DNA of 56,040 bases from IMG/VR virus record IMGVR_UViG_3300045256_000426, positions 1-56,040 of that record; one strand, 5' to 3'. A program made the translations under genes and the position numbers. The first letter of the stretch is position 1; every line of letters begins with the position of its first letter. The notes beneath the pieces are model-generated. The model was given only the letters and a program-made list of their open reading frames with translations, searched no databases and was not told the DNA's origin. Of the stretch, positions 8,647-17,376 are shown one piece after another. The DNA is from a virus.

Positions 8647-9630
8647 CTATCCGTTCGAGATGTTCACGAGCGCCTGCTGCATCCGCGGATTCTTGACGAC
8701 CAGCTGCAAGGTCACGAAGATGTTGCTGATGAGCACACGCTGGTTACTCGGCTTGAGGAAGGAGTCGATGACGAAGTAGTCATCCTCGTGGAAGTACACG
8801 CAAATGTACTTCGTGTTGAGGAAGTACATCTCCTTCGCCGGGATGAACTGATCGTGCAGTACGACGGCGTTGTTGAAGACGAGGTGCCGCTTGAAGCCAG
8901 CGCGGGTCGTCTCCTCATCCGTGACGTACCGGATGTTGCCGACGAGCAGACCCCAGAAGGCGTTGAACGCCGCCTGGGTCGTCAGGATGGTATCCGGCTC
9001 TTCGTTCCCGAACGTGATCCGACCGTACTCGACCTGCATCGAGGTCAGGTCAAGGTTCGCGCCCAGGTTCTTGGGACCGTTGCCAGCGCCGGGGACCCAG
9101 AAGGAGTTCGCGGCCACCGACCGGTCCACACCACCGTAGACGGAGGTGCTGTCGTTGACGGCGAGCTCCAGAGAGTCGAGATCCATGGTGGTATTCTGCG
9201 GGGCGGTTCTGTACAGCGCTCGCGAGATCTTCTGGAGGAGAGACGCCATCGCGATCTCTTCCTTGGCCTTCACGAGGTCAATGACTCCCGTCGGACCCGA
9301 GTTGAACAGCAGGTCCGTGTAGGGAATCACAATGGGCTGATGATAGTGCCGCCACTGCCACTCAGCGGGCTGGATGCTATCGGAGAGCGACGTGTCGAGC
9401 ACGTTCGCGCCCCAGTACGCACCTCCCGGTGCTTCTTCGGCATACACGACCGGAACAACGATCGCGCTGCCTCCCTGGATCTTTCGACCCAACCGCGTAA
9501 GACGCCACCAGCTGGGAGACGGCTTGAAGATGGCGTCCACGAGCACTGGACGGAAATGCTTCTGACTGACAGCATTGGCCGTGTTGACCAGGCTCACAGG
9601 CGGCTGGGACACACTCACACCAACTGCCAT
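8647..9630 (-). CDS. Major capsid protein
   Basis: A 327-residue protein encoded directly after a coiled-coil scaffold and before a cement-like protein, the usual head-gene order. It carries the mix of features of a coat protein: an N-terminal arm, FKPSPSWWRLTRLGRKIQGG, an elongated loop region with YAEEAPGGAYWGANV, a helix with VKAKEEIAMASLLQKISRAL, and a late beta segment YFHEDDYFVIDSF. Length suits an HK97-fold coat protein. ATG at 9630 is preceded by CGGAG. Confidence 0.85.
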   Translation of the reverse strand: MAVGVSVSQPPVSLVNTANAVSQKHFRPVLVDAIFKPSPSWWRLTRLGRKIQGGSAIVVPVVYAEEAPGGAYWGANVLDTSLSDSIQPAEWQWRHYHQPIVIPYTDLLFNSGPTGVIDLVKAKEEIAMASLLQKISRALYRTAPQNTTMDLDSLELAVNDSTSVYGGVDRSVAANSFWVPGAGNGPKNLGANLDLTSMQVEYGRITFGNEEPDTILTTQAAFNAFWGLLVGNIRYVTDEETTRAGFKRHLVFNNAVVLHDQFIPAKEMYFLNTKYICVYFHEDDYFVIDSFLKPSNQRVLISNIFVTLQLVVKNPRMQQALVNISNG

Positions 9631-9700
9631 ATGAATGCTCCGAGAGCGGAGAGAGCGCTAGGTGGCCCCCTCCGGCTGGAGCTATCGTCCGACGAGCGAA

Positions 9701-10465
9701 CTACCCTCCGGGCTGGAGGATCTGGAGGATCTCGGGATCCTGGAGAGCACGATCCGCAGCTTCATCGAAGGTTGCGGGAGTATCCTTGGAAGGAGCGGCA
9801 ACGACGCGGCGGGCGGTAATAGCCGGCTGGAGGAGTTCCTCCTTGGCCTTCTTGTACGCGGCCTCGTGGGCCTCTTTCTTCGCGGCCTCGATCGCCGTCT
9901 TGGTCCGCCGCTCTTCGGTCATGAGCTTGTGTGCCCAGTCCAAACGTGGGATGTAGTTTGCCCGGGCGAACTGTACGAGCTCTTCCTCGTTCAGGTCCGG
10001 GTCCTGCTGCTTGAGGAACGACAGCACTCGCCGATGTTGATCGGCGATATACGCGGTTTCATACATCTGTTGTTTGGCCTCGGCAGCCCTAACCCGCTGA
10101 TCGGCTTCGGTCAGCTTCGCTTCCAAGGACTGGAGACGTTCGGAGAGCTTTCGCGCGATCGGGTCGCGCTCCAGCATCTCGTCAATCTCGTCTCGGGATG
10201 CCATCGGGTTCTGCGCGAAAAGCTGCTTGGCCAATTCGGTCAGCTTGGCTTCTGCGTCGAGCCGTGCGGCTTCCCACTCTGCTTGCTTCTGTTCGAAGTT
10301 ACGTCGCTGGGCCGCGAGTGCCGCCGTCTTCTGGCGGTAGTCCCGTTCCAGCATCGTGTTCTTCCGAAGATCACCGAGGGTGGTCTCCACCCCATCCGCG
10401 AGGGTAATCTTCGTTGTGTCGGGATAGCTGTCTTTGTTGTTAAGGATATCTTCGAGTGTGGCCAT
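9701..10465 (-). CDS. Capsid scaffold protein
   Basis: A 254-residue, highly charged, almost wholly helical protein. Residues about 40-150 and 185-215 are long coiled coils (AALAAQRRNFEQKQAEWEAA). It lies immediately upstream of the major capsid gene. It is expected to guide procapsid assembly and then leave. The final segment, FDEAADRALQDPEILQILQPGG, may bind the coat protein. No protease motif is present. Confidence 0.8.
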   Translation of the reverse strand: MATLEDILNNKDSYPDTTKITLADGVETTLGDLRKNTMLERDYRQKTAALAAQRRNFEQKQAEWEAARLDAEAKLTELAKQLFAQNPMASRDEIDEMLERDPIARKLSERLQSLEAKLTEADQRVRAAEAKQQMYETAYIADQHRRVLSFLKQQDPDLNEEELVQFARANYIPRLDWAHKLMTEERRTKTAIEAAKKEAHEAAYKKAKEELLQPAITARRVVAAPSKDTPATFDEAADRALQDPEILQILQPGG

Positions 10466-10573
10466 GTACTATGCCGTTCTCCTGCTGCGAGGTCGAGTGT
10501 GGCAGAGGGGTTTCTGCTCTCGAATCGCTTGGCAAAAGGGGGAACGAAACGCGGACGAGAATGGTACGCCGGG

Positions 10574-11014
10574 TTATCCGGCGCCGAACCCGCCCGAAGG
10601 AACACCAGGAGGAAGACCCTCCGCGCCCATAGTCATACCCATCATCGGGGGAGGCGCGAACTGGTCCTGGCTCTTCTGGAGTTCTACCTTTGCGGACAAC
10701 AGCTGGCGAGCAACCTGGTGCAGGGTGCCTGCCAGTTTGGGGTTCCACGTCGTCACTTGCGGAAGGGACCGCAGCACCAGCTGGTGGGCGAGATCAAGTG
10801 CCTCATCCACCTTGGCCATGGACTCCGTGGGGTTTGCGTTGGACTTCGGCAGCAGCCCGTCGAGGGCATTCATCGCCGTGTCGACCATGGGGTTGCCGCC
10901 CTGGGGTAAATTGCCGGGGGCAGACGGAACAGGAGGAAGACCCCCGGGAAGCCCTTGCTGGATACCGGGTGACATCGCCGGCAGCGTTGGATCGTACATA
11001 GACCCCGAGGGCAT
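10574..11014 (-). CDS. Hypothetical head-region protein, Met/Pro/Gly-rich ends
   Basis: A 146-residue protein with a strong ribosome binding site (AGGAGG, 6 bases before ATG). Pro/Gly/Met-rich ends flank a central helical segment (residues about 60-115) containing VDEALDLAHQLVLRSLPQV. It lies between the small basic protein at 11025 and the scaffold gene. A minor head protein or assembly factor is possible; no family is recognised. Confidence 0.65.
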   Translation of the reverse strand: MPSGSMYDPTLPAMSPGIQQGLPGGLPPVPSAPGNLPQGGNPMVDTAMNALDGLLPKSNANPTESMAKVDEALDLAHQLVLRSLPQVTTWNPKLAGTLHQVARQLLSAKVELQKSQDQFAPPPMMGMTMGAEGLPPGVPSGGFGAG

Positions 11015-11024
11015 GGGTTACCTC

Positions 11025-11231
11025 CTAGTAGCCTTTCTTGCCGCCCTTCCGGGCGCCCTTGGTCTTGTTCAACCCGAGCACATCCGGGACCGAAACCTTC
11101 TCGATCGCGTTACGCACTGGTTCGGGACCAAGATTCTTGCCCGGCTTCGTGTACAGTGGACCAAGGAAACCGTGCGAATCGGTACCGTCCGCCGTCTTCG
11201 CGGGGCGGACGTCTCTGGCCTCTGACGCCAT
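11025..11231 (-). CDS. Small basic hypothetical protein
   Basis: A 68-residue protein starting at MASEARDVRP, chosen because AAAGGA lies about 7 bases upstream. The C-terminus is strongly basic (KTKGARKGGKKGY). It sits in the head operon between a DUF3008-like gene and the 146-residue gene. It may bind DNA or the capsid interior, inferred from charge only. Confidence 0.6.
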   Translation of the reverse strand: MASEARDVRPAKTADGTDSHGFLGPLYTKPGKNLGPEPVRNAIEKVSVPDVLGLNKTKGARKGGKKGY

Positions 11232-11257
11232 GGGAATTCCTTTCTGGCGAGGGAGTT

Positions 11258-11452
11258 TTAGCCTCGCCGGGTATGGGCACGACGTCCGGCGGGACGGCGT
11301 GCCTTCTTGCGGCCGGGCGCGGAGCGTTCCACTCCCCCCGCAAATTCGGATAACTGGGACTCGGACATTCCGGTCTTGGTGGGCTTGCCAGCACGGAGTC
11401 GACCGAGCTCTGCACCCATAAAACGACGTTGTCTCTCGCTGACCGCTGGCAC
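11258..11452 (-). CDS. DUF3008-like small basic phage protein
   Basis: A 64-residue protein opening with MPAVSERQRRFMGAELGRLRAG, then MSESQLSEFA and an Arg/Lys-rich end. The pattern PAVS-x-x-Q-x-R-x-MG followed by MS-x-x-x-L-x-EFA is characteristic of a widespread small phage family (DUF3008-like), usually encoded next to portal and terminase genes. Function in that family is unknown to me. Confidence 0.7.
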   Translation of the reverse strand: MPAVSERQRRFMGAELGRLRAGKPTKTGMSESQLSEFAGGVERSAPGRKKARRPAGRRAHTRRG

Positions 11453-11463
11453 GATGGTCCTCC

Positions 11464-11655
11464 CTAGATGTAGATCCCCTGTTCGGCGACAGTCCGCAGT
11501 CCGTGCTGGAAAAGACGGAATGCCTCCGCGCGGGATTTTCCCTCGATCTGGTTTGCGGGGATATCGACCGACGTCTCACGACCGCCGACAACACCACGGA
11601 CGGTATACCATTCCCCCCGCTTATCTACGGAACGAATCCCGACGATGCTATCCAT
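11464..11655 (-). CDS. Small hypothetical protein
   Basis: A 63-residue protein (MDSIVGIRSVDKRGEWYTV...) overlapping the end of the upstream zinc-ribbon gene by 8 bases. It has a short beta-rich N-terminus and a helical C-terminus (AEAFRLFQHGLRTVAEQ). No family is recognised. Overlap and spacing support it as a genuine operon member. Confidence 0.6.
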   Translation of the reverse strand: MDSIVGIRSVDKRGEWYTVRGVVGGRETSVDIPANQIEGKSRAEAFRLFQHGLRTVAEQGIYI

Positions 11656-12097
11656 GGATGTTCACCCGGACAATTCTCCGATCCGTAATGACAAGTAGCC
11701 CACCCGGGACGTCACGGATATCCTTCACCGTCTCGCCGTTAGATACGGCAAACAAGGTTTCGATGGTTCCGGCCCGGGTCTCGACGATTCTTGCCTCCAC
11801 CGACGGAGAGGGGGCCGCGCCCGACGCCACCGTTCGCCGCGAGGTAAGCGTTTGGTTCCACTTCTCTTCGCTCGTAAAGTTCAGCATGCTGCCACAGACG
11901 TGACACAACGGGGGAGCAGCACCGTCCGCTGGCGGAGCGTCGCCGACGGGGGCGAAGTTCTCAGGTTTGCACTGGGATGGGTCCGAGATCGCAATCTTAC
12001 TGCGGTAGCGAGTTTCCCCGCACGTAGTACAAATCGCGAGAATGGTCACCGGCGAAAGGGTACTCGTCTCTCTCGTCTTCGTCGCGGTGTCGGCCAC
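11648..12097 (-). CDS. Zinc-ribbon protein of the head operon
   Basis: A 149-residue protein with a GTG start just after the portal stop and GAGAAAGG upstream. Two CxxC pairs, CTTC near residue 24 and CHVC near residue 66, should bind one zinc ion. The C-terminal part (VITDRRIVRVNIHG) is beta-rich. The order portal - zinc ribbon - small proteins suggests a minor head or packaging accessory role. The function is not known. Confidence 0.65.
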   Translation of the reverse strand: MADTATKTRETSTLSPVTILAICTTCGETRYRSKIAISDPSQCKPENFAPVGDAPPADGAAPPLCHVCGSMLNFTSEEKWNQTLTSRRTVASGAAPSPSVEARIVETRAGTIETLFAVSNGETVKDIRDVPGGLLVITDRRIVRVNIHG

Positions 12098-12098
12098 G

Positions 12099-13889
12099 TT
12101 ATGCCTTTCTCTTGGAGTGCATCTTGGCCATCATCTGGGCCTGTGCTGCCTGGGCTTCGGTCTGGTCCATACGAGCGGAAACCTCTTCCCAGTTCGGCCA
12201 GCCCAGTGCTTCAAGCACGCTCTTCCGGTCGATCGCACGAAGGCGGAACAATGCCAATCCCAGTCTCTTCAGCATCGTCCGGCTCATCACCTGGAACGAC
12301 GCGGGATCCACGTAGACGTGGTAGTTCTCGGGATTTTCGATGGGCTGCCACATGACGGGTGCGAAGTGCTCACCCTCGACGGAGGGGATCGCCCGTGGCG
12401 TGGTATAGTTCTTCGCCATCATCGCGAACAGATATTCCGCAATGCGCTGAACCGTGTAGTACAGCAATCGGGAGCGCAACCTCGTCGGGGCTTGCGACTG
12501 GCTGACTTCCGTCTCCGTGAGCTCCGGAGACACGTTTCCCCTCGCCGAAACACCCATGCGGGCATCCGGGAAGCCGAGGAGCCGGCGCTGCATATCCAGC
12601 ATGCGCCAGGGGCTTTGGACCATGTCCGGAGGCATCGGAGGGGGATACTTGATGTCGAACGAGCTCCCCTGGTTGATCGTGACGATCTGTCCGGGGATAC
12701 CGGTGAAGCTCTCCCAGTCGACGCCGGTGTTTGTCGAGGCGACATAGATGCCGTTGTTGAGACGGATCGCGTTCTCGACGATCGCGCTCATCAACTTGTC
12801 GGCAGCTAGCTGGAGCTCCGACGTCTGCTGGACGAAGCCCGTACCCCAGAACCGACCGAGCGGCGGTTCGAGCACCACACGGAAGATTCCGAAATGGCCT
12901 CGGGGATTCGGGTTCGGGCCATCGAAGAGGATGACGCCGTTGGCGCCGATGATACGACGGCCGTTCGGGTACTTCGCCTGGATCTTCGAGCGGTAGGTCG
13001 GTTGTCCAGTCGAGTCTACGCCATCCGGTTCCAGCACGGTCTCGACGCTATCGTCGTTGACGATGCAGTCGAGGACACGGGCACGGCCCTTCTTGTAGCC
13101 GGGGAGGGAGCGGCCCACGAGGGAGGTATCCGACAACGGGCCTTCGTACTGTGCCCAAGCTACGCCACCGTCGATCGCAGAGATTCGCTTCGTACTCTTG
13201 TCCTTGATCGACCAACGGTCCTCCGGACGAACCCGCATCCCCTCGGTGGGGAACAGGCGTCGGATCTCCTGAATGTCCATGACCGTCTCGACGATGACGT
13301 ACTGCCATCGCTTATCGTCGATGGCGTCCGGATCCGGGAGGATGTAGCGGGGATCGACATCATCTACGATCAGGTCGCCCATCCCGTGGAAGCCGTCCGG
13401 ATCCCACTGGCCACGAATGAAGCCGGTCCCGCAGATCAGCGCCCAGCAGACGGCATAGGCGAGTTTCAGGTTGATCTGCTCCCGCGCCCAACACGCGCGC
13501 AGCGCCCGCTCGACCTGCTCGTCGCGCTGGCCCGTACGCGGATCCCGCATGACGTAGATACGAAGATCCGAGTCGGACAGATCCGAGGCCTCCGAGAGAA
13601 TCAACGTACGGAGCTCGTTGATAACTACCGGAGGCTTGTAGGTGGGCATGTCGTGGGACCAATGCTTCCCGTAGAACATGTCCATCCACCGGTTGAAGTG
13701 GTGGAAGGCGGCCTCTTGCTGGCGGACGCGCTCCGACTCGTCGGCCATGTCTTCCAGCCACGCCCAGAGCTCTTGCTCGCCGGGGCGCGGCGGAGGACCA
13801 GCGCTCTCGCCCGTACGAGTGTCCGGCGGGCTAGACGGATCGGAAGGGAGCAGCAGCGGAAACGAGGGGGAAGAGGGAGAAGGGGGCAC
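12099..13889 (-). CDS. Portal protein
   Basis: A 596-residue protein next to the terminase genes. The N-terminal helical region has HFNRWMDMFYGKHWSHD and PPVVINELRTLI, the centre has VDDVDPRYILPDPDA and a beta-rich stem region, and residues about 365-395 (QQTSELQLAADKLMSAIVENAIRLNNG) match the long helix of P22-like portal proteins. A Gln/Ala/Met-rich C-terminal helix follows. It should form the dodecameric ring through which DNA is packaged. The GTG start at 13889 is uncertain; the first 45 residues are Pro/Ser-rich and an internal ATG exists at residue 48. Confidence 0.85.
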   Translation of the reverse strand: MPPSPSSPSFPLLLPSDPSSPPDTRTGESAGPPPRPGEQELWAWLEDMADESERVRQQEAAFHHFNRWMDMFYGKHWSHDMPTYKPPVVINELRTLILSEASDLSDSDLRIYVMRDPRTGQRDEQVERALRACWAREQINLKLAYAVCWALICGTGFIRGQWDPDGFHGMGDLIVDDVDPRYILPDPDAIDDKRWQYVIVETVMDIQEIRRLFPTEGMRVRPEDRWSIKDKSTKRISAIDGGVAWAQYEGPLSDTSLVGRSLPGYKKGRARVLDCIVNDDSVETVLEPDGVDSTGQPTYRSKIQAKYPNGRRIIGANGVILFDGPNPNPRGHFGIFRVVLEPPLGRFWGTGFVQQTSELQLAADKLMSAIVENAIRLNNGIYVASTNTGVDWESFTGIPGQIVTINQGSSFDIKYPPPMPPDMVQSPWRMLDMQRRLLGFPDARMGVSARGNVSPELTETEVSQSQAPTRLRSRLLYYTVQRIAEYLFAMMAKNYTTPRAIPSVEGEHFAPVMWQPIENPENYHVYVDPASFQVMSRTMLKRLGLALFRLRAIDRKSVLEALGWPNWEEVSARMDQTEAQAAQAQMMAKMHSKRKA

Positions 13890-13896
13890 GGTACGC

Positions 13897-14406
13897 CTAT
13901 GCCATCACGTAGTTATCGAGGTACCACTTCACGAGCTCGCCAACAGGCATCTCCATCCGAGCATCCTGCTCAAGCACGAAGTAGCTGACGATCGCTTCGA
14001 CGGTTCTCTCGACGGGTTCGCTGCGGCCGTGGGCAAGGTTGGTGAGTTTGGTGCTATGCGGTTCGCCAAGCGCCTTCACGGCTAAGGTCGGATCGATGCT
14101 CGTCGGCCATCCTCTTTCGGACAACCCAATCGGGCTCATCTGCCAGACCATGGATACGCTGGAATCGGGGGGCGTGGTTTCCGCATAGAAAATAGACTCG
14201 GGGCTCGGCCAAGGGGTTTTTGTTTCGACCGTGGCCGTAGCAGACATGTCGGAGGTAGACGGCGCCAGCTCGCTGTCGGAGAGAGCCTCCGGCGCTGCAT
14301 CGCTCCCCGGTTTCCGGGTCTTCCCATCCGCACGACCACGTCTCGTGAACAGGGGGCTTCGGTACTCTCGTAGAGCGTTGGATAGCTTCCATCCTTTACG
14401 CGGCAT
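13897..14406 (-). CDS. Hypothetical protein between terminase and portal genes
   Basis: A 169-residue protein, with AAGGAAGG directly before ATG. Basic N-terminus (MPRKGWKLSNALREYRSP), a low-complexity Ser/Thr/Pro middle and a helical C-terminus (VERTVEAIVSYFVLEQDAR, VGELVKWYLDNYVMA). It ends 7 bases before the portal start. It could be a small terminase-like or portal-associated protein, but no helix-turn-helix is obvious. Confidence 0.65.
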   Translation of the reverse strand: MPRKGWKLSNALREYRSPLFTRRGRADGKTRKPGSDAAPEALSDSELAPSTSDMSATATVETKTPWPSPESIFYAETTPPDSSVSMVWQMSPIGLSERGWPTSIDPTLAVKALGEPHSTKLTNLAHGRSEPVERTVEAIVSYFVLEQDARMEMPVGELVKWYLDNYVMA

Positions 14407-14563
14407 CCTTCCTTGTCTCTTTCGTGGAAGATGGGGTTGTGGGGGAGAGGTGCCACACCACGTCGAGCTCGTTCTTCTCGTTCAGGGTGTGGTGTGGGAG
14501 AAAACAGGACTCGCCATTGCAGCAGGGGCAGCCACAGTAGGGGGGCCGAGGTAGGGGGAGCAT
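14396..14563 (-). CDS. Possible small Cys-rich protein
   Basis: A 55-residue frame (MLPLPRPPYCGCPCCNGESC...) with four clustered Cys, a fifth Cys and two His, filling the gap between the genes at 14594 and 13897 and overlapping the next gene by 11 bases. It could be a small zinc protein. Against it: no clear ribosome binding site, and the 5' end lies in a C-rich low-complexity tract. Confidence 0.35.
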   Translation of the reverse strand: MLPLPRPPYCGCPCCNGESCFLPHHTLNEKNELDVVWHLSPTTPSSTKETRKDAA

Positions 14564-14593
14564 GGGGAGGGGGGAGAGGGGTGGGTGGGTGGA
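14537..14593. other. G-tract block on the plus strand
   Basis: At least seven runs of three to six G, separated by 1-6 bases, lie on the plus strand (C-rich in the late transcript). The spacing allows G-quadruplex formation in DNA. It is just downstream of the terminase-side genes. Confidence 0.5.
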
Positions 14594-14800
14594 TTACGCG
14601 GGTTGGAAGTAGCGACCCAGCAGCGTCTTATCGACCGCGCGCATCCCACCGCAGTATCCACAGCGGAACACCCAGACACCCGGCTTGTAATTCGGACCGA
14701 ACGATGGGTCGGCTTCCCGCAAGGGGCGCATCTCACGGCGGCACTCGTTGCCACTCGGAAGGATCGTCATGCAGCGTGGAAGAAGGTAGCGACGGGACAT
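14594..14800 (-). CDS. Small zinc-ribbon-like protein downstream of terminase
   Basis: A 68-residue basic protein beginning 3 bases after the terminase stop. Cys at residues 10, 20, 47 and 50 include a CGYC knuckle, giving a probable single zinc site. Basic residues at both ends suit nucleic-acid or capsid binding. Translational coupling to terminase is likely from the spacing. Confidence 0.6.
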   Translation of the reverse strand: MSRRYLLPRCMTILPSGNECRREMRPLREADPSFGPNYKPGVWVFRCGYCGGMRAVDKTLLGRYFQPA

Positions 14801-14803
14801 CTT

Positions 14804-16468
14804 CTAGCTCTGCATCCAGTTCGCGATGGCCTTCTTGGCCTTCTCGCGAAGAATCGTTTGGATTCGTTTCTTGCCGGTCTGGTCGAAGCCGGAAACGATG
14901 GAGAGCCCGTGGTCGGGAGCCTCGGTCCCATCCTCCCGGGTGTATACCCGCGCTGCCGCCGCTCCGATATGGTTCTCTTCGCGCGTACGCAGCGCCAACA
15001 GCAACGCGAGGACCCGGTCGTCGTGCCCTACCTCGGCCTCGTACTTGCCGTTATCCTGGCGGGAGAAATGCTTGATCTCGTCGAGCGTGCTGCTGTCGTG
15101 GAGCGTGATGAGGCGCGTATTGATCGCGCGACGACCCGCTTCGATGAGGAGCGGACGGCTGTAGACGTTGGTGACCCAGCCCCACAACTTGGCGTTCGCT
15201 TTCTGGAAATGGTCAGGCTTACCACGCCAGGGATGGAACCGGGGGTAGTTGTGGACCCGGAGCAGATAGTCCTGGATCGCGAGGCCCGTGCTCTGCACCT
15301 CGACGTTGACGATTGCGGTGTTGTACCAGCGCCCTAGCTTGTTGATGATACGGGACATGTCCCAAGGGGCAATGGCACCGTGGACGATCGCGACCTGTTC
15401 GATCGTATCCATGTCGAGGACCTGGGCGCAGGCGTAGTCGCCGGTTTCTTTGCCCTCGCGATATACGAAGCCGGTATCGACGCCGATCGCGTACTGGTGG
15501 CCGGCCTGCGGCCTCTTCCAGATCTGGATCTCACCGGACGCGTCTTCGAGTAGCTGATCTCCATGACAGGTCAGCCGCTCGGCCGGTGGCTTGATGTTGG
15601 GCTGCTGGGCGAGGATCGCGAGATGATCGAATGCCGGGAGCCCTCGGCTGATGAAGGCTTCCTCGGCCGTCGAGGGATATTCCTGGTGGAACATCTCGAT
15701 CATGCCTTCGCAGGTTGTCGCGATCTGGTTGCGCCGCCAACGGAGACTGCGGCCGTCGAGCCCAAGATCGCCGAAGACCTTCACCAGGAGTTTCTCTTCC
15801 TCGTCCCACTCGGACTCCGGGACCGGCGGGTCCTCCCGGTACTTCGGCATGATGAACCACGGGATGAAGATGGGACGGAAACGAGAGCGCCCATCTACCG
15901 CCATCTTCCATTGCTTGTAGAAGAGCTCGCCTTGCCCGGCGACCCCGTTCGCCGTACTCTCCAGGATGAAGATCGTATCGGGTAGATACGGTACCGCCTG
16001 CGACAACCCGACGAACACTTCCGGGTGAGGCCAGAACGCAAGCTCGGAGGCATGGACGCAGGTTTGCGTGGTACCTCGGCCCTTGCTCGCGATACCGGCG
16101 GAGATAACCTTGAACCGCGAAACACCGCCCGGCAGCGGAAGCACGAGCTCTTTCATCTTCGAGGGTGTAAGCTTCGGCAGCGGCAGGTAGTCGTAGAACC
16201 GCTTGGCCGTCTCGAAGATCGCCGTTGTGCTATCGAGGTCCTGGGCGATGACGAGGCTGTGTGTATTGGCGTGTTCGAGGGTACGTGTGAAGACGAGGGC
16301 CTCGAAGAACGTACTCGCGTAGACCTGACGCCCCTTGAGCACTATGAACCAGAGCGGATCGTGGTTATCGAGACGAGGAGCGATCGGCCTCCACAGGATC
16401 TTCTGGCTATCCGAGAAACGAAGAGGGACGATACGACTCCGTTCGTCTCGGATGAAGAGACCCTGCAT
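14804..16468 (-). CDS. terL: Terminase large subunit
   Basis: A 554-residue packaging ATPase-nuclease. Residues 45-53 (KGRQVYAST) are the Walker A-like motif of large terminases, 168-175 (ILESTANG) the Walker B and coupling motif. The C-terminal RNase H-like nuclease has GVDTG near residue 330, EVQSTG near 385 and GHDDRVLAL near 485. It acts at the portal vertex to translocate and cut DNA. ATG at 16468 has no ribosome binding site; the frame is open upstream to a CTG at 16498, so the true start may be earlier. Confidence 0.9.
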   Translation of the reverse strand: MQGLFIRDERSRIVPLRFSDSQKILWRPIAPRLDNHDPLWFIVLKGRQVYASTFFEALVFTRTLEHANTHSLVIAQDLDSTTAIFETAKRFYDYLPLPKLTPSKMKELVLPLPGGVSRFKVISAGIASKGRGTTQTCVHASELAFWPHPEVFVGLSQAVPYLPDTIFILESTANGVAGQGELFYKQWKMAVDGRSRFRPIFIPWFIMPKYREDPPVPESEWDEEEKLLVKVFGDLGLDGRSLRWRRNQIATTCEGMIEMFHQEYPSTAEEAFISRGLPAFDHLAILAQQPNIKPPAERLTCHGDQLLEDASGEIQIWKRPQAGHQYAIGVDTGFVYREGKETGDYACAQVLDMDTIEQVAIVHGAIAPWDMSRIINKLGRWYNTAIVNVEVQSTGLAIQDYLLRVHNYPRFHPWRGKPDHFQKANAKLWGWVTNVYSRPLLIEAGRRAINTRLITLHDSSTLDEIKHFSRQDNGKYEAEVGHDDRVLALLLALRTREENHIGAAAARVYTREDGTEAPDHGLSIVSGFDQTGKKRIQTILREKAKKAIANWMQS

Positions 16469-16518
16469 CGCCCGCAGGTACGCTGCGGAGCGAGACAGGC
16501 GGGGGGTAGAGACGGCGG

Positions 16519-17178
16519 TTATGGGAGGGGGATCCTTCCTAGTTGGCCGGCGGCCTGCTCGGCCGCGCTACGATCGAGGATGTTCTGTGCCATGTGGTGT
16601 AGGGCTTGGTGCCAGGGCAGCCACGTAGAATCCGGGTAGGCCGGCGTGACACCCTTCTCCATCATGCGCGTGAAGATCGGGTAGCCATACTTTTCGGGCA
16701 TCCCGAACTGGCCACGGTTCACGCTGTAAAGTCCATGTAGGGCTTCGTGGACCATAGCAAGGGGACGATCTGCCGGGTTGAGCTTCGGGAGCGCCTGGAG
16801 AAGAACATCGGTACCTTCGGGGATAATCCCGAGTCTCGCGGCTTCCGGCGTCAGATTTCGATTCAGCATCCACGCAAGAGGTAGCCGATCCCCGGCTTGA
16901 TTGAGAAACTGCTGGACAACCGGGGGAACATCGTGTATCGTCGAGAAGGTAAACTTCGCGGGATTACGCGCGAGGGCGGAGTACACACGTGGTGCTACCT
17001 GCCGTAGCTCGCTGGCGAGCGGATGCATCGGGTTCGTCACGATCGCCGGAGAGGGCGCCAGTCCCGCGTTTGGATCGCGGGCTCCCGCGCGGATGATGGC
17101 ATCTACCCACGGAATCCCCGTGGGCTTGAACGAATCATCGAGACGCAACGGCGCGTCGGGGGTACCAGCGTATGGCAT
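16519..17178 (-). CDS. HExxH zincin-like protein
   Basis: A 219-residue protein with MVHEALHGLY (HExxH) near residues 144-153, the zinc-binding and catalytic motif of metallopeptidases. A second HQALHHM lies near residue 193. No signal peptide. Located directly upstream of the terminase gene in the late operon. It may process a virion protein or act on the cell wall during entry; the substrate is unknown. The start lacks a clear ribosome binding site. Confidence 0.6.
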   Translation of the reverse strand: MPYAGTPDAPLRLDDSFKPTGIPWVDAIIRAGARDPNAGLAPSPAIVTNPMHPLASELRQVAPRVYSALARNPAKFTFSTIHDVPPVVQQFLNQAGDRLPLAWMLNRNLTPEAARLGIIPEGTDVLLQALPKLNPADRPLAMVHEALHGLYSVNRGQFGMPEKYGYPIFTRMMEKGVTPAYPDSTWLPWHQALHHMAQNILDRSAAEQAAGQLGRIPLP

Positions 17179-17196
17179 GGGCGAAGGAGGGGTGGG

Positions 17197-17376
17197 CTAG
17201 TTGTCGTTCTCGGCGCCGCTCGGCCAACCCACGCCGGGCTGCGTGTCCTTGCTCTCGTTCCGGTCTCTCTGAGCTTCGTTGCTCATCTGCCGCTCGTTGC
17301 CCATGGCGCTAAGCAGATGCTCCATGTCTGCGGACTTCCGTCCCGTCTTGATGAAGGCACTACCTCGTTTCGACAT
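17197..17376 (-). CDS. Small hypothetical protein
   Basis: A 59-residue hydrophilic protein (MSKRGSAFIKTGRKSADMEHLL...) with AGGGGA a few bases before ATG. It overlaps the end of the upstream acidic protein by 17 bases and leads into the HExxH gene. Charged throughout with a disordered Asn/Asp/Gln-rich tail. Function unknown. Confidence 0.6.
   Translation of the reverse strand: MSKRGSAFIKTGRKSADMEHLLSAMGNERQMSNEAQRDRNESKDTQPGVGWPSGAENDN

Noticed and set aside
7981-9819. 612-codon plus-strand frame opposite the capsid and cement genes
   Set aside because: It is antisense to the convincing major capsid, cement and adaptor genes; its composition (Arg/Gly/Asp-rich) is what the complement of GC-rich coding DNA gives, and it has no motif.
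14054-14392. 112-codon minus frame with CGWEDPETGERC, resembling a zinc finger
   Set aside because: Lies wholly inside the better supported gene at 13897-14406, which has an AAGGAAGG site and correct spacing to the portal gene.
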